The position numbers and the translations under genes were made by a program. Shown one piece after another: positions 1-13,094 of a DNA stretch of 64,000 bases (its first letter is position 1; each line of letters begins with the position of its first letter). The stretch comes from Lagopus muta (taxonomy: Eukaryota; Chordata; Aves; Galliformes; Phasianidae), in the NCBI RefSeq assembly GCF_023343835.1, contig NC_064443.1, positions 10,044,001-10,108,000 of the forward strand, written 5' to 3'. The notes under the pieces were generated by a model. That model worked only from the letters and a program-made list of their open reading frames with translations, had not been told where the DNA came from and searched no databases.

Positions 1-3000
1 AGACCGTGATCCAGGATTTAAAAAATATCAATAATATTGATCAGCACTGACTGGGAGCATTTACTTGTGGAACTCAGAGAGCTTTCTAGAGTGGTAGCTC
101 TCTCCCCCTTTACAACTGAGGCAATTGCAATGCCATTTCTAAGCTGTAATAGAGTGAGTGGTGGAGAGGTGATGATAGCTACCTCTGCTAAATCCTAGCT
201 CAGTCCTCTTTGCTTGTTAAAGAAAAAGAGATACCTTGTAGTGAATGTTTTCAACAACAAACCTTTGAAAACTCAGCATCCAGCAATGAAACTGCGTATA
301 TAGAAATCACAATGGAAGGGGATGGGCTGGCCCAAAAGATAACAGAATATTTTTAGATCCTTCTGCAGGTGATGGCCTAATGCCTTTCAGCTGCCCCTTG
401 AAACAATGGTTCACTTCATCTATTACCATTGCCAAGGACACTACTTGCTCCCCTGGTGCAACTCCCTGGCTCTTTGAGGCGAAACAACTTGGGCTGAAGA
501 ACCACAGAAGCCAGTCTCTGTTCTGCCCTAGAAATGCTCTGGTGAAGAAATGTGAGAAAACCAACAGATCTGGGGCTTCTGCAAGCTCATAATGCAGGGC
601 ACGTGCCTCTTGATAAGGAAATTATATTTCTAAAACAAAGCATTTCCAGAAGGAAGGGGTGAAAACTCTTCCATTCTCTGTCCCTTCCTCCCATTGAGGT
701 AATCTATACTGCTAACAGACGCGTAATAAACACAACCCATCTGGGTCCTTTAGAGCTGGAGACATTCACATCCTTGTCAGACTCTAGACTCAGCATCTTG
801 GGTCTATTTCTAACACAAAGCAGAGAATTTTGCCTAAAAGCTATTGCTGGTTCTTGGAGAGGAAAGACATTTTGAATCTTGACAGTCCTGGGGCTGGGCT
901 AACATCATTATACCAGTGTTTTCTCCTCCCAGAGTCCTTTCAAACTCAAGAGTCTGTGTTTATACAGTTCTTAGCCCAAAGGGGGCTCATTCTGTGTTGG
1001 CCCTTTGGCACTGCAGCAATAAACAGGATTAATAACTGGAGTCAGCAGGGCTCAGTACCCGTTAGAATTTCCCATGGACTATCCAGAAGGTGCTGTTCTT
1101 ACAAGCATCTTGGCAGTGAATTATTTATGGGCAGCATAAGGATCGCAGTGCTTGCCAGTTTATTAGATTTATAACTAGCTGTGTTAGGTCCATTGTGTGT
1201 GTGTGTGTGCATGTACGAGCATGTACTTGTTCAGCTGTTTCTCTTCAGTCCCCTGTTAGTTAGGGAAGATCTGCTCACATGCATTTCCAATATAAACACA
1301 TCACTTTGTGACTCAGATGTGAGAAAATCCAGGAGAGGCATAGGATTGTTACACAAGAAGGAAAAGCTTCTTTAGGTGCCTCAACTACAGATGCAAACAT
1401 TCATCCAAGCACAGGTTGAAAAACTGAGACCCAAGATTATTTGAAGAGTGAGAAAGTTTGGTTTTCTTCTGAGTTTCACAGCTTCTTAGAGCTGTACTTG
1501 TGTGGTTTTTGTATGGAGATGTGAACTTGAACCTCCTTTTATGGCAGATGTATTGTTTTGATGCCCAAGGAACTCCAGATGGGCAGTCTGCTGGTTGGGT
1601 ACTGCGATGGATTTTAAACACAATTCTCTCTTCAAACCCATGGAGAGGAGCACTTGCCTTCCAGCTAATGTGTGCTATTCCAGTTCCAACAGAACTCTGA
1701 GTAGATGTTATTAACAGCTCATCTTTTCCTGTTCTCTCTGATACATCTGTGCTACGATGTTGCCAATAGAGTCATCACTGCATCTGAAGGTGCTGGATTA
1801 GAGCCATGAAACTCTACAACACCTCCTTCTGAAGAGGCACAGGTGACTGTATTGCTATCAACAGAGGTGACAGGAGCAAAGACCTTTCTTCATGCAAATG
1901 ATCCAAGCAAGGAAGCAAAACCTCTTATAGCTGGAGAAGAACTGGCTGAAAGCAGAATGTTTTGCAAAGTTTTCTGAGAGTCCTCATAAACTCTGCTGTA
2001 GAGAGAACCTCTTTGAGCTGTTCAGTAAATTGGATGGTTTAAATAATATATGGACTGTCTTTCTGGATTCATGAGAACTGCTGTGAGAAGCATTGACTTG
2101 TTCAGACTGCAATAGTCTTCTTTCTTTTGCTTTAAAAAGTTAACTTCACTAGGCATCAAAATCTCACATCTGACTTTGGAATCTGCGTCTGGTGAGACCT
2201 GAGCTGGCTGGTGTGCATTTCACAGCTCTGTTTTTGTATTGTCTTGCTTGAGTTCCCAAATGCACTTTTTCTAAAGGTTATTTAAAAAAATCTCAGAGCA
2301 GAAAAAGGAAAAAGGCATTCTCCTTATAAAAATGACCCGGTCCACCAATTTCTTATTCCTGACCAAGTTCAGATACCTACCTCCAGCCTCTGGACTCCTA
2401 CGTTTATTGCTATTTGAACTCAGTTGTGTATAAAGTCTAAAGCTCAACAGCTCGCTTGACTGTATTCTTATGTGTTCATTCCATGACTCCTTCCATCTCT
2501 AAGTGCCGAAAGATGCTTTCAGAGAGTTGATCCATATTACCATGCTAAAGTCTAGTGGGATGTGAGCAAGACCAGGATAAAAATGTTATTAGGAGCAATG
2601 TCTTCATTTTTTACTCCCCAAGATTACCTCAGTGAGATCTATGCCTTTAAGCCCTATCTCCATAGTTGAACCAGGGGTGAATAACTACAGCATCAGAAAC
2701 ATCATGGAAGAAGAACTGCCCATGCAAGGATTCAGTAGGAGCCTTGAGCCAGTCAGCATTGCTTTCAGTGTCTAAAAACAGTTTACTCGTGCTAGGATCC
2801 CTCTACAGTCAATGGGGAGAAGTATGCTCTTAGGATTGTGATTCGTGTGATCTACTTTAGGCATCTACTTTGAAATTGGATGAATTGCACCTCTGGTTCC
2901 ATTGACTGTATATTGATGAGATGTCTGTCTACTGTAAGAAAGGAGCTTTGGGTGACTAGCTTTGACTTAGAGGCCTGAATTTAATCAGATTAATCCACCT

Positions 3001-3076
3001 TGTATCTCTATATGTACACAGTTCTCTCTTGTTGCCAAATAGACATGACAGACATGCAGAGAAAGCTGTTTTTGGC
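1..3076. other. Non-coding sequence, no gene or repeat recognised
   Basis: Only short, mutually overlapping open frames occur here and none shows a domain, a signal peptide with a plausible gene structure, or codon bias. I saw no CR1, LTR or DNA-transposon signature. The only simple repeat is the (TG)8 listed separately. It reads as intergenic or intronic vertebrate DNA. Confidence 0.75.
1194..1209. repeat. (TG)8 dinucleotide microsatellite
   Basis: Eight uninterrupted TG units are visible. This is short for a microsatellite and is probably only weakly polymorphic. Confidence 0.95.
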
Positions 3077-3104
3077 TTTTTTTTTTTTTTTTTTTTTTTT
3101 TTTT
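3077..3104. repeat. Uninterrupted T28 homopolymer
   Basis: Twenty-eight consecutive T are followed 16 bases later by a run of nine A. No recognisable retroposed gene body adjoins it, so it could be the reverse-strand poly(A) tail of a very decayed retrocopy or simply an expanded homopolymer. Length is likely to vary between individuals and assemblies. Confidence 0.95.
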
Positions 3105-6100
3105 CTCTTTGGGACTCTGCAAAAAAAAATCAGAAAGTATTCAAAAAGAGCAGCAATGTTAGGTGGGGATAACTTGTACCTGAAGCTGGGTAGTGAATAG
3201 TATTTGATCCTCCTCAACAAATTTGCAGGAATCAAGGGCAGTAAGGGTGATTTTGTGCCTAAAAATAAATATATCTTGGTGAAGTGAGCTTTCCTGGAGT
3301 CTTCTGGCAATTTGTGACAGAAAGGAAAAAGGTCCTCCCTCCCCTACTGAGATATTCTTCCTTGAAAGCTTTGAACAATTACTGCATTTTGCCTTTTCCA
3401 CCGCAGCATGGATGCTTTCTTCTTTTTAGCAGTTTGTCTATGAGCATTTTAGCTTCAGTTTAATAAGAGAGGATTGATGCTTACACTCTCTATACAGGTT
3501 GTACAGGGCAACGTTTCTGCTTGTCATAGTAGGAACATTATTGAAAAAGACACCAAAGACATGTGGATGGGGGAATAATAATAAAAAGCAACATGTTTTC
3601 TTTCTCTACTACAAAACAAAACAAAACAAAAAAGAAACAATGATTCCCCATTCACCTCCCCCCCAAAAAACGAAAAGGCAACCCACATCCTAAAACCAAA
3701 AGCAGGTGCAAAGAGAGGTTAACAAATCTTGATGATGTAAAATTGTCACTATGAAAATGGAAATTTACCAAAACAAAATGATAACACATTCTGTACAACC
3801 CTCCCGTTGGGAGTAAAAAGAAAATCTCACCTATTTGCCTCACAGCTCTGGCAAAAGTGACCTGGCTTCAACCAAAATCTACAAAAAAGTGCCTTCATCC
3901 ACTTCTTTATTTCAAGTACCCACCTCCCCAGAAGATGTTTTGAGAAGGGCTGTACAATGACCAAAAAATAAGGAAGTAAATTTCTAAAAATGCTGTCACA
4001 GAACTGTTTCTCTTATCATAAGATGTCTGCACTGCAAGTGCACACCAAGGACCACTCTGGGAGCCTGACATCAAGACAGCATTCCCTTACAGGACTATGG
4101 TTATGCCTTCCATACACCACGGGTTTTCTTCCCAACAGTTTGAACTCACACTGATGCTTCTTTAGACCCATACTTCCACCTCCATGCTTTAAATTGAACC
4201 TCTAATAGTGTCTCTCTTATTGTCCTCTATAGATGTCTTTATGTAGTGAAAGCTGGTATCAACAACCTGTCCATTCAGTATGTATCAGTGGTGGGAAATC
4301 CAGGAGAGAACATGTGAGTTTTTCTCCATTGAACGGATGGACTTGGGCTTGGCTTTGCTCCCTCAGAGGTCAGTAGAAATTATCATGCTATGGATGGAAA
4401 GAGCAATAGCTTCAGGCCATGTCAACACAGATAGCCTTTCTGGAACTCTGAACAGCATCCCAAGCCTCTTTATGTCAACACAGAAAAGCCTCAAAGCTGA
4501 AGATTGTTGATTATGTTCCTGGAAACTGGGATTCTTTACTCAGGAGTTGTTTCTGTTTCTAGTACTCTGAAGACAGAAAAGGTAGCCAGGTTCCATGTCA
4601 GGAACATAAAAATCCCTCAGTCATCCTTCTCTCATGCAGAAGTCACTTCTGGATGAAATCTACTTTTTTTGCTTCTCCCTGTCACTACATAGGTTCAATG
4701 GGTCTTCTCAGATTGGTCTCAGTGTGCCAGGCCATGAAAGGCTGGGAGTAAAAATGTGCTCAATAGCAGCTTTATACCAGCAGAATCCTATGTTGTGCTG
4801 CAAAAGCATAGGGCCTGCTTTTTAGTGACTTGCTTCTTTGCATCTATTTTTTGCATTTGATCTCTTCTACTTTGAAAAATACCAGCTGCAAAATATACCA
4901 GGTCTGACTGCGTAGTGAAATGAGTGGATGGCTGCAGAGATGGATTGCTAGTGCCAGAAAATTGCCTGATAAGATGGGTAACTACCAGATAAGATGGAAG
5001 GCTTGGACACAGATCTGTGGATCTCAGATGCAGAAGTTCAGCTCTTTCATTTCAAGGCATGCCTGTGTAGATGAACCCAGTCAAAAAGAGGTTGTATTTC
5101 CAAAAGGACCTTTGCGAGTGTGACTTCTTCTGCCTACATGAATTACTTTGCATCAGTCAGCTTTGATCTTCTAAACCACTCCTCAAGGCAATGGACAACT
5201 CCCTTCAAGGTTTTTCTGCAGATTATTAAATGTAATGTACCTATAATTTCAATATCACATCCTGCTCAGAACTCATTAGAGCTCAAAACTGGCATAAGTA
5301 GCAGTGAAATCCTTGTTCTCATCTTAAAACAGCCAGAAGAATTAAATGATGTAGATGTAAGCTTAGCTTCTAGCAAAGCAAAAGTAAACTGTGGAGAACA
5401 GGTTACTTGCAGGGGAAAGGGACCACAGAGATATGGAAGGGCACTCATCCATATTTGCTGAAGGACGAGTTGATGTCCAAGGACAGCCTCCCAGGCTTGT
5501 TATTCCATTGCCAATCCTCAATGGCTCCATTGTCTTCGTGGCATTTTTCCTGATTGATACCTCTTGTCATTGACATGAGAATCTGCTCCCTTTACACTTT
5601 ATGAGAAGCCAGGTAAAATAATTCCACCATGCCTTCCTTTTTATGAAAATGGAGCAAAGCATGGCACACAGACATTCAATCTCCCACCGGAGATAAAGCG
5701 CCTTCATTTACTAGCTCAGAAAATCAATACCTGTGATTTGATATGAGCATTTATTTTCACTTAACTCCTTTCTATCACTGAGCCATTGGGGGAGGGCAGG
5801 AGAGCTTCATTTATTGCAGCGGGATTTGCAGTGAATGCTACCCAGTCAATTGCATTTCACCGCGTTCACACATTCATCTGTCTTGCTGATATCCGTCTTA
5901 TGTTTCTCTGCCTTTCCCAGTGGGATCAAGGAAGGGTTGTGTCCAGAGACATTGAAAACTATGGTCCAGGGTCTAATAATTTGGATGGTGGCATTGCTGC
6001 CCTGCGGCTTTTTTATTGTAAGCCTATGTGCGTGACTAGAAGGCAGCTTTCTGAGCTGGTGAAGGGCAGGATAGCTCTTGGGAGCTAGAGGGTTGATTCT

Positions 6101-6351
6101 GGAGCTGAGGAGTGTGGTGTCCACATGGGACACAAATATTTAACTTAAGGGGAAAGGCAGGAAATTCTACATGGGATCTGCACTGGAGAAAGGGAAAAGA
6201 GAGAGAAGAGAATCTGAATGAAACCACTTCCTTGCAAGGATAGGGTTGACTGTCAGTGACGTGCTGGATGTGGCAGCACTTGGCTGAAGAGGGCTGTAGA
6301 AACTTCGTGCCCCGTGGGGACAGCCCCCTTCAAAATATTAATGGGACCAAG
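3105..6351. other. Non-coding sequence, nothing recognised
   Basis: All frames are broken into pieces of roughly 60 to 115 codons on both strands, with no domain similarity I can name. A C/A-rich stretch lies at about 3610-3680. No CR1 tail was found in this 3.2 kb. Confidence 0.7.
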
Positions 6352-6595
6352 TGGTTTTGCAAGTTGTCTGGGGTCAACTTAGGTATTAAGAAAAATTTCT
6401 TCTCAGAAAGAGCAGTGACGCATTGGTACAGGCTGCACGGGGAAGTGGTGGAGTCACCATCCCTGGTGGTGTTGAAGAAGATGTCACACTGAGTGACATG
6501 GTGTATAGCAGTCACAGGCACGCAGTGATGGTTGGACTCAACGATCTTATTCGTCTTTCCAACCTTAATGATTGTATGATTCTATCTTCAAATAC
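6352..6595 (+). mobile_element. CR1 LINE 3' fragment (type B), 5'-truncated
   Basis: The plus strand carries the end of a CR1 non-LTR retrotransposon. One frame reads GIKKNFFSERAVTHWYRL and then VVESPSLVVLKK, which matches the C-terminal end of CR1 ORF2 as I know it from bird genomes. The fragment ends in a decayed CR1 tail (TTAATGATTGTATGATTCTAT). Only the last ~245 bp of a full element of about 4.5 kb is present, as usual for CR1 5' truncation. No flanking duplication is expected, because CR1 makes very short or no target duplications. The left edge is uncertain by some tens of bases. Confidence 0.9.
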
Positions 6596-8639
6596 TGGAA
6601 GAGTTCTCCCAGGGGTTTAGTCACATTGCTATGGGGGGATGATAACTAATGTTAGCTGCTGCTCCCAGTGATGGTGTGGAGGCCTGTGGGTGGGTGAAGA
6701 AATAAATAATAAACAAAAAGTCAGCTTGTCAGTGTGTGAGGATGGAAATGAAGAGCACTGACCAGTGATGACCTTTTGTTTACATTTCCCTTCGAAAGGG
6801 AGAAATAATTGCAGTTTCTATGTGATGTTGCCTTCAAATTACACCCTCTCTCCCTGCTGTATTCAAGACTAGCCAGTGATGACATTAGAGTCTTGAATCA
6901 AACTAAATGGTTACTATGGTGTCAGGCTGAAATTATGAATCTCAGAGCCCGCCAGCTTGGAGAGGCAGCAGTGGCGGACACATAATTAAAACTGGAAGAG
7001 AGAATAGAAGCCACATTGTATCTGAATAGCAGCAAGATTGCACTTCCGAGGAGCAGTTACAAAAAAAAAAAAAGTGCTTAGCAATGCAGCTAAATGCATA
7101 ATCAGGGACCAGGAACAATGCACTGTGCTGGTATTTCACTGCTGGTTTTCCTTTGGTACCTCCAGAGCACAGCCCTCTCCAGCATCACCTTCGCAGTGAA
7201 AAAGACACAAACCCAACGGCTCAACACTTGCAAGGCAGAGCAATGCTACAGCCTCATGTGCCCTTCGACTCACTCACTTTCCCTCGGCCAGGCCTCAAGC
7301 AGAGCAGTGATTGAAGAGAGGTGGAGGTAGGAGCGGGGTGCTGGGAAGCACGACGGATCTGGTAATTTCAGCGGTCATTAGTGGAGCTCATTGTGAGTTT
7401 GATAGATCTGTGCTGCTTTGTTACAGTTAAGTGGACTGATTGTGGAACACAGAAACGTTTTTAGTGACATGACAGCTAATTTAGTAAGGGGGGAGTGGTG
7501 GGAAAAGAACACGCATTATTCCATAATTATATCTTGCTCTGTTCCAGCCCCGTGACTGACTCCCCTGAGAACATAACTCTGGTTTCTCTGACACCCCGAA
7601 CAAGAGCGAGATGTCAGGATTCTTCCTTTGGGCTGCTGTGTGGTGAGTCCCAACCTGCCTGTGGTCTTTCATGTGCTACCCCACTCCTGTACCTGCTGAA
7701 TGCCAGCACCAGTGCTGTTCAGCCAGCCATCACACTGCCAAAACAGCAGGAAGAAGAATCCTTCATACAGTGCAATAGATTTTGTTCTCACCTCTGTTGC
7801 ATGTCAGACACTGCTCATTCTTCCACCCCTGGGGAGATGGGATTGTCCAAAGTGGGTTAGAGGAAGATTTGGGAGGGGAGAGAAATGAGCTATGTTATTT
7901 ATACCTGGAGCATTCCTGCCAGACCTGTTTCCCTCCACGAAACACTTTGAGTTGTTACCAAGTGGCAGAAATATATTTAATGGGTGATAAAAAGTCAGAC
8001 TAGGTTATGTCATTAACTATAGACAGAAGTATCTCAGCACAAGTTGGTGCTGAAGGTTATCATCCATGTCATTTACCATGTACAGATGCTCTGAAGAAGA
8101 TTTATGAACTCACTTTTTAGATAAAATGTGGGCCAAGCTGGGAGCCTTGTTTAGCAAAATGTTTACTTATGTTCTTGGTACTTAGGTCCTATGGAAGTCA
8201 GGACATCAAGACCTTAATGGTGTTACAATAGAGAGGAGTAGAAAAAACGGGCAGAAATTATTATTTTTTTTAATCATGAGGCTCAAAATGCCTGAGCTGA
8301 TTGCTGCTGTCAGGGATGGATCAGTGAAAGAACAGACAATGTTTCCACCCTCTCCCAGTCCTGGCTCCACCTATGCAGATAATTAAAGGCTAACAGAGCT
8401 GGATCCCAGTACTGTAGAAGAAAAATATCACATCTTTTTAATTGACCGCCTGTAATATAAAGAGATCTAGGCATGGTTGGTGGGCAGTACAAGAGTTGCC
8501 TTCCATCTTTCTTCTTTCAGATCTTACAGTCTGCATTTCAGGAGAGAGAAGGAAAAATAATTGAAATGCAAAGCAGAAGGGTTGGGAGTTGGCAGGAAAG
8601 CCAGAGAGGCGGTCCTGTGAGCTCTGCATTGGGAAAAGT
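6596..8639. other. Non-coding sequence with one weak exon-like frame
   Basis: No repeats were seen apart from an A13 run near 7060. A frame at 7118-7326 has a hydrophobic N-terminus and ends at a good splice-donor match. It is discussed as a finding and not called as a gene. Nothing else stands out. Confidence 0.6.
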
Positions 8640-8765
8640 CCTCTAATGCAGCTGCTATAGTGGGCTATTTTTAATGTGCTCTGGCTGTATTTGCACTTTC
8701 AATTGCTGTCATTAGGAAAGAGATACCAACTCTTGTAATTATTACATCAACATGGTTCATTGGAG
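8640..8765. promoter_or_regulatory. AT-rich candidate conserved non-coding block
   Basis: This repeat-free block has several homeodomain-like cores (CAATTG, TCATTA, GTAATTATTAC) packed within about 120 bp. The texture resembles vertebrate developmental enhancers. This is inference from motif density only, since no alignment is available, and the edges are arbitrary. Confidence 0.2.
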
Positions 8766-10734
8766 GTAGCCACCTCCCTGTTTTGAACACCTGCTGGATG
8801 CCTTGCCATGTTCTAGAAGTCAGGTGGATCTGCTCCAATGACTAGTCAGGTCATGTTATTGGGACTTGTACATTCCTCCTGTATCTTCAGCTTTGGATGG
8901 AAACCTTTATGGCCCAAGGACCAAAGCAATTGAACAAGCCAGACTGAAGCCTCTCCAGGCAGGAGCTGAGGGATGTTTCTTGATCACATGGAACTTCTCT
9001 TTGCAAATCTGACCTTCATGTCAGCCTGTACCTGGCACAGGTAATCTCTCCCAAGAGGAATGCTAAACTGAAGAAGATGGGCCTCTGTGTCCTGTGGGAG
9101 TCTCATAAAGAGGGAACTAAGAGAGCTCTGTCTCTGGAAATACACAGGGATCTGTGGTAAGAGTCCCCACTTTTGGGCACCCTTGGATAGAGGCAGACTG
9201 TAGAATGCTGTTTGACCTTCCTTTTTTGATGGATGCAGATCTTCAGAAAGGAAATATCAAACTAGGGGTTGTCTAGATTTAACAGCCAACATGAAGACTC
9301 CTTGGCAAACTTAGGAGGTGCAATTTCTTGCAGTTATGGGTTTCACAAGAATTTTAGATTTTTAAAGAAAGGGAGAAAAACATCTCTCTAGAAAGACATA
9401 GGTTAATCCCAACTTGAAGTGGAGGGGATTTTAACAAGTTCTTTCCTATTTCTTCTTCAGATTAGAAAAAAAATTAATAAATCCTCTTCTTGTCAATGAT
9501 AGCCTATTTTCATCTTCATGGGCAGATAAAAAGTTTTCAGGCCTCAGTTGCTTCCTTTTACAGCAAAGCATGAATTATATTATTAAGAAAAATACTCAGA
9601 AAATAGAAATATTTGGCCAACTTTGTTAAGCTTTAATTAAAATTAATATTACACCCTACTGGAGCCAGAAATCTGAAGCATCACATGTAACTGAATATAT
9701 TTAACCAATTAACTAAGTCAAACAAGGCTGTCTAAACTTAATCACAGATCTCTCCATTCCCCTATTACGTCAAGTGCTGCTAATGCTGTTATACTTTTGA
9801 CAAGTGGCCCCTGGTCACTGAGCAAATCAATAATGTATTTGAGCTAGAGAAGAGAGGAGGAAGGAGCTGAGCACATTTGCATTCCTGTAGTGCCTTTAGT
9901 TGATGATCTCGAAGAGCTGTGTGAACTTCCAATCTGTTTAACTTCCAACAGTGTGGGGAAACAGAACCGGGTAGTCAAATTCCTCACCTTTGCAGATGAC
10001 CCAACAGGATGTAGGGAATAAGTTCTAGAACAGGGCTTCAGGCACAGGTCACAAGGCCCTCCTATGCAAGAACATTGGTTTATGGCAAACCTCTTGTTGC
10101 CTGTGCTCCCCATAAGACACACCTGTCCTAGTTCCCACCTTACTTGTGACTCCCATGGGACACTGAACTCCATTTCCTTCCACGGAGTTGTGTTCTCTAC
10201 AACTTCATCACTGAAGTCTGTCTCCAAGGTTGCTTGGACCAAACTTTGTCTGCTTTGGATTCATCTACATGATCATCCTGTCACTGTCTTATAGTTCCAT
10301 AGTTCTTTTGTACTTGTGACCCTCTCCCAAGCACTTTCCAAGCTCTCTGTTGTGTAGGATGTGTTATGATCCACTCAGGCTGACATAAAGGTGCAATACA
10401 ACTTGGTTGTACTGGTCTCTCTTGGTAGAGAATAAAGCCTCCCAAAAATTTTGGGACTAGTGAAGTTTTAAATCTCTGAAAGAATTAACATTTAATTTTA
10501 GAGTGCTCTGCAATAACAGCTGATCTCTTTGCTGGTTGCCTACTATTGATATTCATCCTGAATTTTCTGATTATTAGAACAGAAGTATAGGGATATATTT
10601 ATAATATCCCTTGTACAATAAATAGAATAAGTATTTATACAGTGACAAGACTTGACTGTTTATCCTGAAATTTGAAAGACCTTTCCAAACACTAAAGCAA
10701 TAACTCAGGTGTGCAGAGCAAATATCTTAGACCC
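8766..10734. other. Non-coding sequence, nothing recognised
   Basis: AT-rich at about 9450-9750 with scattered ATTAA motifs. The 132-codon minus-strand frame at 9844-10242 has no recognisable domain and is overlapped by an open frame on the other strand. No repeat was identified. Confidence 0.65.
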
Positions 10735-10860
10735 ACTGTAAAGGAGGAAATTGAGACCATGAAAAATCCATGTGTGATTTGCCTGATGTGACATATTGGA
10801 TGTGGGGCTGAACTGAGCCAAAAGCTTGTGGGATTCTTTCTCTAAGTCCTAGATACTTTT
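10735..10860 (-). mobile_element. Ancient MIR/L2-like relic
   Basis: The plus strand reads like the reverse complement of the MIR/L2 core. A 'gaggaaattgagacc' phrase corresponds to GAGGAAACTGAGGCC. It is followed by a region like GACTTGCC...GTCACA and then a 'gggctgaactgagcc' phrase. Divergence is high and the call rests on these spaced word matches. It could also be a CR1-L3 or another CORE-SINE relative. Confidence 0.4.
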
Positions 10861-11644
10861 CCTGTAAATTTAAAAAAAATTTTACTCCTCCTTCTCATGG
10901 GAGAAATACATCTACAAAATGGTTTTCCGATAATGGGCCATTTGGTTTCATCACACTCTGATTAACAGATCTTTGCATCTCCAGAGAGGAATGGACTGGT
11001 GACAGTGATGCTACATCACCTCTTCTGAACGCAGGAGCTCAGTTCCATGTTTGGCAGCTCTAGAATGAACCAGTGGAGTTTCCTTGACCTCAACGGGGAT
11101 CGATTCCATTTGGAGCTTGTAGCAACTGATGTCCAGGGGAGCCCAAGTCCCACCCATCACATGGCAACAGGAAGGTAAAGAGTGACAATTGTGCTCAAAG
11201 TGAACAGATAGTTAGAGGAATGAAAGGCAAAGATGACTCATCTCCCAGAAGGCAGTGTAGTCAAAGGAAGAAAGTTACTATAATGGTAGATAAAACCGTT
11301 GTACATGAAAGGAAACTTTTGACTACGCTGATGCTGTGAAGTTGTGTTTAGAGGCTTGAAGGTATGGAAAGGGGGTAGAAATTACTAATAAGAAAAGAAA
11401 GATGAGGGGATTTCTGTTATTAAAAAGGAAAGAGGCTCTGAGTGGAGGTGGAAAGACTGGTGAAGGCAAGCACTCCATGAGTTCTTGAATTTTCAGGGTA
11501 GGGAGTTGGAGCAACTTTGTCACAGCGCCGAAAATCCCAGATTCCCTTGGGCAACACCTTTTGTGCTCTGCCTCTGCAGGGAGTTGGGTTTATGAGATAA
11601 TGATGTTATTTCAGCACAAACTCTTTCATTCTTGCAGTGAATTA
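10861..11644. other. Non-coding sequence, nothing recognised
   Basis: No repeat, RNA gene or plausible coding exon was seen. Open frames are below 70 codons. Confidence 0.65.
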
Positions 11645-11674
11645 AAAGAAGGAAAAGAAAAAGGGGGAGGGGAC
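11645..11674 (+). repeat. Purine-only tract
   Basis: About 30 consecutive purines (A-rich, then G-rich) lie on the plus strand immediately before a candidate regulatory block. Long purine tracts can adopt triplex structures. That is general knowledge and is not shown here. Confidence 0.8.
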
Positions 11675-11689
11675 AGGCTGTGGGGGAGA

Positions 11690-11895
11690 AACCAATGTTA
11701 TTTACTCCTCTGCAACTGACATTAAAGGCTCCTTTAAGGGCCAGTGGGTTATTAACATCCTGTCGCCTGCCACAATGATATGCTGTGACATATTGTCACT
11801 GCATTCCAGCGAAGCCTTAAACATTAATTGGGAAGTAAGATGAGTGAAGCGGCTTTAATGAGATACCTTGTTGTAACTTCTAACTTTACACATTA
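11690..11895. promoter_or_regulatory. AT-rich candidate conserved enhancer block
   Basis: A dense run of TAAT/ATTA cores occurs (GTTATTAACATC, ACATTAATTGGG, GGCTTTAATGAG) with AATGATATG and GACATTAAAGG motifs and no repeats. The homeobox-site density and the lack of any coding frame suggest a developmental enhancer. Inference only. Confidence 0.27.
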
Positions 11896-13094
11896 TTTAC
11901 AGTGATTCTGCTAATGGTTCCATCCATCAGGGAGAGAGATTGGGGAGGAGAGCAGGGGAAGCAGGGGGTGAAGAAAAAAAAGATAGGTATCAAAAGTGGA
12001 ATGAGAAAGGCTGAGAGCAAGGTGGGAGGTGTGGAACAGAGGGAGAAGCACCGTCCCTGGGGTGTTCATCCCCCAGCTTTACATTCCTTCTGTCATTTTT
12101 CATCATACAGCCATTTTTGCAGCATGAAGACAGGGAGGGAGGTTATTCCCGAGTGCAGTCCCACCAATCAGCCTGGTTCTGAGCCCTCAGTGTTGCTATC
12201 TAAACCCATTACTAGTGCCAAAGCAACCTGTCACAGCCTCTTAAACTGCCCTAGGTTCCATCCCATGACATGGATATGCCAGGTGAGCCCAGACCAATGT
12301 GACATCCCACTGCCCCTTCACAGCAGAAAGGAGGCACAAGAGGTTTGCAAAGCAGATACACTGTCCACCTGCCCAGGTGACAGGTAGAGCTACCACGCAA
12401 TAGGGATTGTGGCAAATACAGATTTAGAAGGGAAGATGTGAGTAGACTGCACTCTACCTGCAGGTTCTGCCTGGTGTGATATCCAAATTTGCAGTTAGTT
12501 GGTAGAACAGGAGTTCCATGGCAGCACAGCCCACCCCATCAGCTCTGCCCACCTCTGTAAGACCAGCATGGCCCTGAGATCAATTGGACAGCAGTGATTG
12601 CCACCGTCTGTGCTCTAAATTGTAGCCCTAAGCCTACAGCATGAAGAATGCTGCACTGGCAGCCCCAGAGCTGCAGACCTCTGGGAAGGGCTGTGAGACC
12701 AGGTTAGATCCTATTACCGTGATGTTTGTCCTTCTCTCAGCACCAGGGTCAAAGCTGAGCAAATGAATCCAGTTTCCATGTTCCCTTTATCCCTTAAAAG
12801 AGTCAGCTGGGTTTGAGAATTGGCTGTGTAGAAGGGAGAAGGATTTGGCCCTGTTTGAATTAGGAGCAAAATAAAAAATCCTGGAGCAAGAGAAGATCAT
12901 AATTATAATAATATGGCCTGGCAGAAAAGTGCCCAGAGCACCAGGCATGTCATTCCTAGCTGGAAGGCATTTGCCCTGGATTACAGACTACATGGCTTCA
13001 GGATGCTCCGTGTGCTGGCAGGTTTATGCTCCCTGTTCTGTTTTCCATTAAATCATTTCTATCCTTGTGAAACAGCAAAGCCCCACAGAAGCAC
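11896..13094. other. Non-coding sequence containing a purine-rich 161-codon frame
   Basis: The longest plus frame (11902-12387) begins in a purine-rich low-complexity stretch (Lys/Gly/Arg-rich) and then loses any consistent character. I see no domain, and the length is near what chance gives in purine-rich DNA. No repeats were recognised. Confidence 0.6.

Noticed and set aside
3077..3129. Processed pseudogene tail (T28 then A9)
   Set aside because: No recognisable gene-derived body on either side.
11902..12387. 161-codon plus frame rich in Lys, Gly and Arg
   Set aside because: Its first third is translated purine-rich low-complexity DNA and the rest has no recognisable character.
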